A stretch of 64,000 nucleotides of DNA from Robiginitalea sp. SC105 (GTDB taxonomy: Bacteria > Bacteroidota > Bacteroidia > Flavobacteriales > Flavobacteriaceae), in assembly GCF_014243345.1 (NCBI RefSeq), contig NZ_JACLZF010000001.1, positions 434,001 to 498,000 of the forward strand, read 5' to 3'. Positions 62,396-64,000 of the stretch are shown here, piece by piece (position 1 is the stretch's first letter; every line of letters begins with the position of its first letter). The notes under the pieces are model-generated. The model was not told the origin of the DNA. It did not search any database and saw only the letters and a list, made by a program, of their open reading frames with translations. The translations under genes were made by a program, and so were the position numbers.

Positions 62396-62860
62396 ATGGC
62401 CCTTTTGGATCTTGACAATCTCGATGACCTCCGAAAACTGGAAGGGCACCCCTTCCCGCCAAGCCCCTGGATGACCCTCACCCAGGAACAGATCGATGAT
62501 TTTGCCCGGGCCACGGGGGATTTCCAGTGGATCCATGTGGACCCGGACCGCGCGGCCCGGGAATCCCCGTATAAAAAACCGATTGCCCATGGCTTCCTGT
62601 CCTTGTCCCTCATCTCCAGGTTGCTGGGGGAATGCATCCGGGTGCGCCAGGCCCGGATGGGCGTCAATTACGGCCTGAACAAGGTGCGCTTTCCCAGCCC
62701 GGTCCCGGTTGGCAGCCGCCTCCGGCTGACTGGCGGGATACAAGAGGTCGAAGACTACGGGGCCGGGGGGGTCCGGATTACCTGGGCATGCACACTTGAA
62801 ATGGAGGGGTCCGAGAAACCCGCCTGCGTGGCCGAATTCATCAGCCTGATGCTGGTATAG
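62396..62860 (+). CDS. MaoC-family (R)-specific enoyl-CoA hydratase
   Basis: A 154-residue hot-dog-fold enzyme. The hydratase-2 motif is complete: FARATGDFQWIHVDPDRAARESPYKKPIAHGFLSLSL near residues 36-72, with the catalytic Asp and His. This enzyme makes (R)-3-hydroxyacyl-CoA, in keeping with the FabG-like reductase upstream. Followed after 68 bases by the acyl-CoA ligase gene. Confidence 0.92.
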   Translation: MALLDLDNLDDLRKLEGHPFPPSPWMTLTQEQIDDFARATGDFQWIHVDPDRAARESPYKKPIAHGFLSLSLISRLLGECIRVRQARMGVNYGLNKVRFPSPVPVGSRLRLTGGIQEVEDYGAGGVRITWACTLEMEGSEKPACVAEFISLMLV

Positions 62861-62928
62861 GGAAATTCCCGGGGTGCCGGACCGATATATTTCGTATATT
62901 CCATTGGTTCCCCGCCAACCAAACGACC

Positions 62929-64000
62929 ATGACCCGACTTTTTGACCTCCTCCAGCACCAGTTGGAACAACACCCGCAGACGGCCTGCGTCAGCGTCCGG
63001 GAAGAATCCGGCAACTGGAAATCGTACAGTACACAGGAAATTGCCGACATGGCCGAAACCGCCGCGGCCGGGCTGCTGAAAATGGGGCTGTCCCCGGGCG
63101 ACAAGGTGGCGCTGGTATCCTATAAAAACCGCCCGGAATGGCTGATAATGGATTTTGCCATCCAGATGGCCGGCATGGTCAGCATCCCCCTGTATCCTAC
63201 GATAAGCATAAGAGAATACACGTACATACTGAATGAGGCCGAGGTGCGGGCCGCCTTTTGCGGGGGCCTGGACCTATACGACAAATTAGACAGTGCCCGT
63301 AAAGAGGTCCCGACCCTCACCCATATCTATACCTTCGACCGACAGGAAGGGCGACCCTACTGGGAAGACATCTTTGACGCGTCCCGAAAGGAGGAGGTGG
63401 CGGAGATCAAAAAGGGCATCGGCCCGGAAGACCTGGTGACCATCATCTATACCTCGGGGACTACCGGGAACCCGAAGGGGGTCATGCTCACCCATGGCAA
63501 TATCATGCACGGGAGGACTTCAACCGGCGACCTGATGGATACCCAACCCGGGGAACGCGTGCTGAGTTTCCTGCCCATGTGCCATATCTATGAAAGGGCC
63601 GTGACGTTCATGTACATTTACAAAGGGGCGTCCATTTACCATTGTGGCACGGACAACCTCCCCGGGCCGGCTGGTGACCTCGCTTCGGTCCAACCGGTCG
63701 GGTTTACTTCGGTCCCCCGGCTGCTCGAAAAAATATACGAAGCCATCTTCAACAAGGGGCTGGCCCTGAAAGGGGTCAAAAAGAAGCTGTTTTTCTGGGC
63801 GCTCGGCCTGGCAGACAACTACGACCCCCAGGCAAAACGGACATTTGCGGACCACCTGAAATGGGGGCTTGCGGACCGGCTGGTTTTTAGTAAGTGGCGG
63901 GCCGCCCTCGGGGGGAACATCCGCGTTGTCTATACGGGGTCTGCCCCCTGCCCGGTCAAGATCCTGCGGGCCTTCTGTGCGGCCGGGATCCAATTACGGG
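62929..64000 (+). CDS. Long-chain acyl-CoA ligase (partial)
   Basis: The first 357 residues of an AMP-forming ligase; the frame is open at the window end. The nucleotide-binding P-loop is IIYTSGTTGNPKGVMLTHGN near residue 168 and FLPMCHIYERA follows near 205; the YTGSAP motif appears just before the end (VVYTGSAPCPVKIL). The N-terminal part DLLQHQLEQHPQTACVSVRE matches eukaryotic-type long-chain ligases (FAA/ACSL-like) common in Bacteroidota. It activates fatty acids for the cluster upstream. TATATTTC near 62886 is a possible -7 element. Confidence 0.92.
   Translation, partial: MTRLFDLLQHQLEQHPQTACVSVREESGNWKSYSTQEIADMAETAAAGLLKMGLSPGDKVALVSYKNRPEWLIMDFAIQMAGMVSIPLYPTISIREYTYILNEAEVRAAFCGGLDLYDKLDSARKEVPTLTHIYTFDRQEGRPYWEDIFDASRKEEVAEIKKGIGPEDLVTIIYTSGTTGNPKGVMLTHGNIMHGRTSTGDLMDTQPGERVLSFLPMCHIYERAVTFMYIYKGASIYHCGTDNLPGPAGDLASVQPVGFTSVPRLLEKIYEAIFNKGLALKGVKKKLFFWALGLADNYDPQAKRTFADHLKWGLADRLVFSKWRAALGGNIRVVYTGSAPCPVKILRAFCAAGIQLR

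Overview
The window looks like a chromosomal segment of a marine Flavobacteriia member (Bacteroidota) with unusually high GC for that group, roughly 55-60 % by eye; Robiginitalea or a close relative is my best guess, from gene content and base composition only. Supporting signs are Bacteroidota-type promoters (TAnnTTTG at -7, TTG or TTTG at -33), a Cys-free ribosomal protein L32, many short-signal lipoproteins, LpxH-like and QueD proteins typical of the group, and a DUF5009/NagX-type acetyltransferase. I see no phage, insertion sequence, integrase or CRISPR array.

Layout. 1-5,100: end of an OmpA protein, an AddB-like nuclease, an SDR, tRNA-Ala(GGC) and a repeat-rich stretch with one unrecognised exported protein. 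5,100-16,700: housekeeping and stress genes (Usp, GNAT, MATE, enoyl-CoA hydratase, ABC exporter, queD, lpxH-like, recJ, OsmC and AhpD-like pair, rsmI). 16,700-25,100: tdk-alr, mscL, asd, an S9 peptidase, an orphan ABC ATPase and a GntP permease. 25,100-32,400: a lipid/vitamin block (GreA-like, FAD oxidase, accC-accB-fabH-rpmF-yceD, pdxA, ribE). 32,400-38,000: NagX-type acetyltransferase with an SSS symporter, a TSUP permease and two secreted hydrolases.

38,000-48,200 is the most notable part: a sulfane-sulfur oxidation island. It holds a split YeeE/YedE (TsuA-like) sulfur transporter, a type II sulfide:quinone oxidoreductase, a sulfite dehydrogenase pair (molybdopterin subunit plus anchored cytochrome c), a sterol-desaturase-like protein, an exported rhodanese, a CstB-like persulfide dioxygenase-sulfurtransferase fusion, a SulP transporter, a Crp/Fnr-family regulator and a DUF983 protein. 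Four palindromes close to ATGTAAC-N4-GTTACAT lie upstream of its transcription units, and in all four the palindrome centre is 29.5 bp from the TA of the -7 element (about -41.5 from the expected start), the class II activator position. I infer one Crp/Fnr-type regulon, probably driven by the regulator encoded inside it.

48,200-57,800: envelope proteins (AsmA-like exported protein, a 58-residue membrane peptide, an MltF-like transglycosylase, a lipoprotein with an archaemetzincin-like zinc motif, an S9 oligopeptidase, a carboxypeptidase-regulatory-like protein, a TlpA thioredoxin with a free-standing DsbD-alpha-like domain). 57,800-64,000: a co-directional fatty-acid oxidation cluster (acyl-CoA dehydrogenase, SDR, MDR reductase, FabG/PhaB-like SDR, MaoC hydratase, acyl-CoA ligase running off the end).
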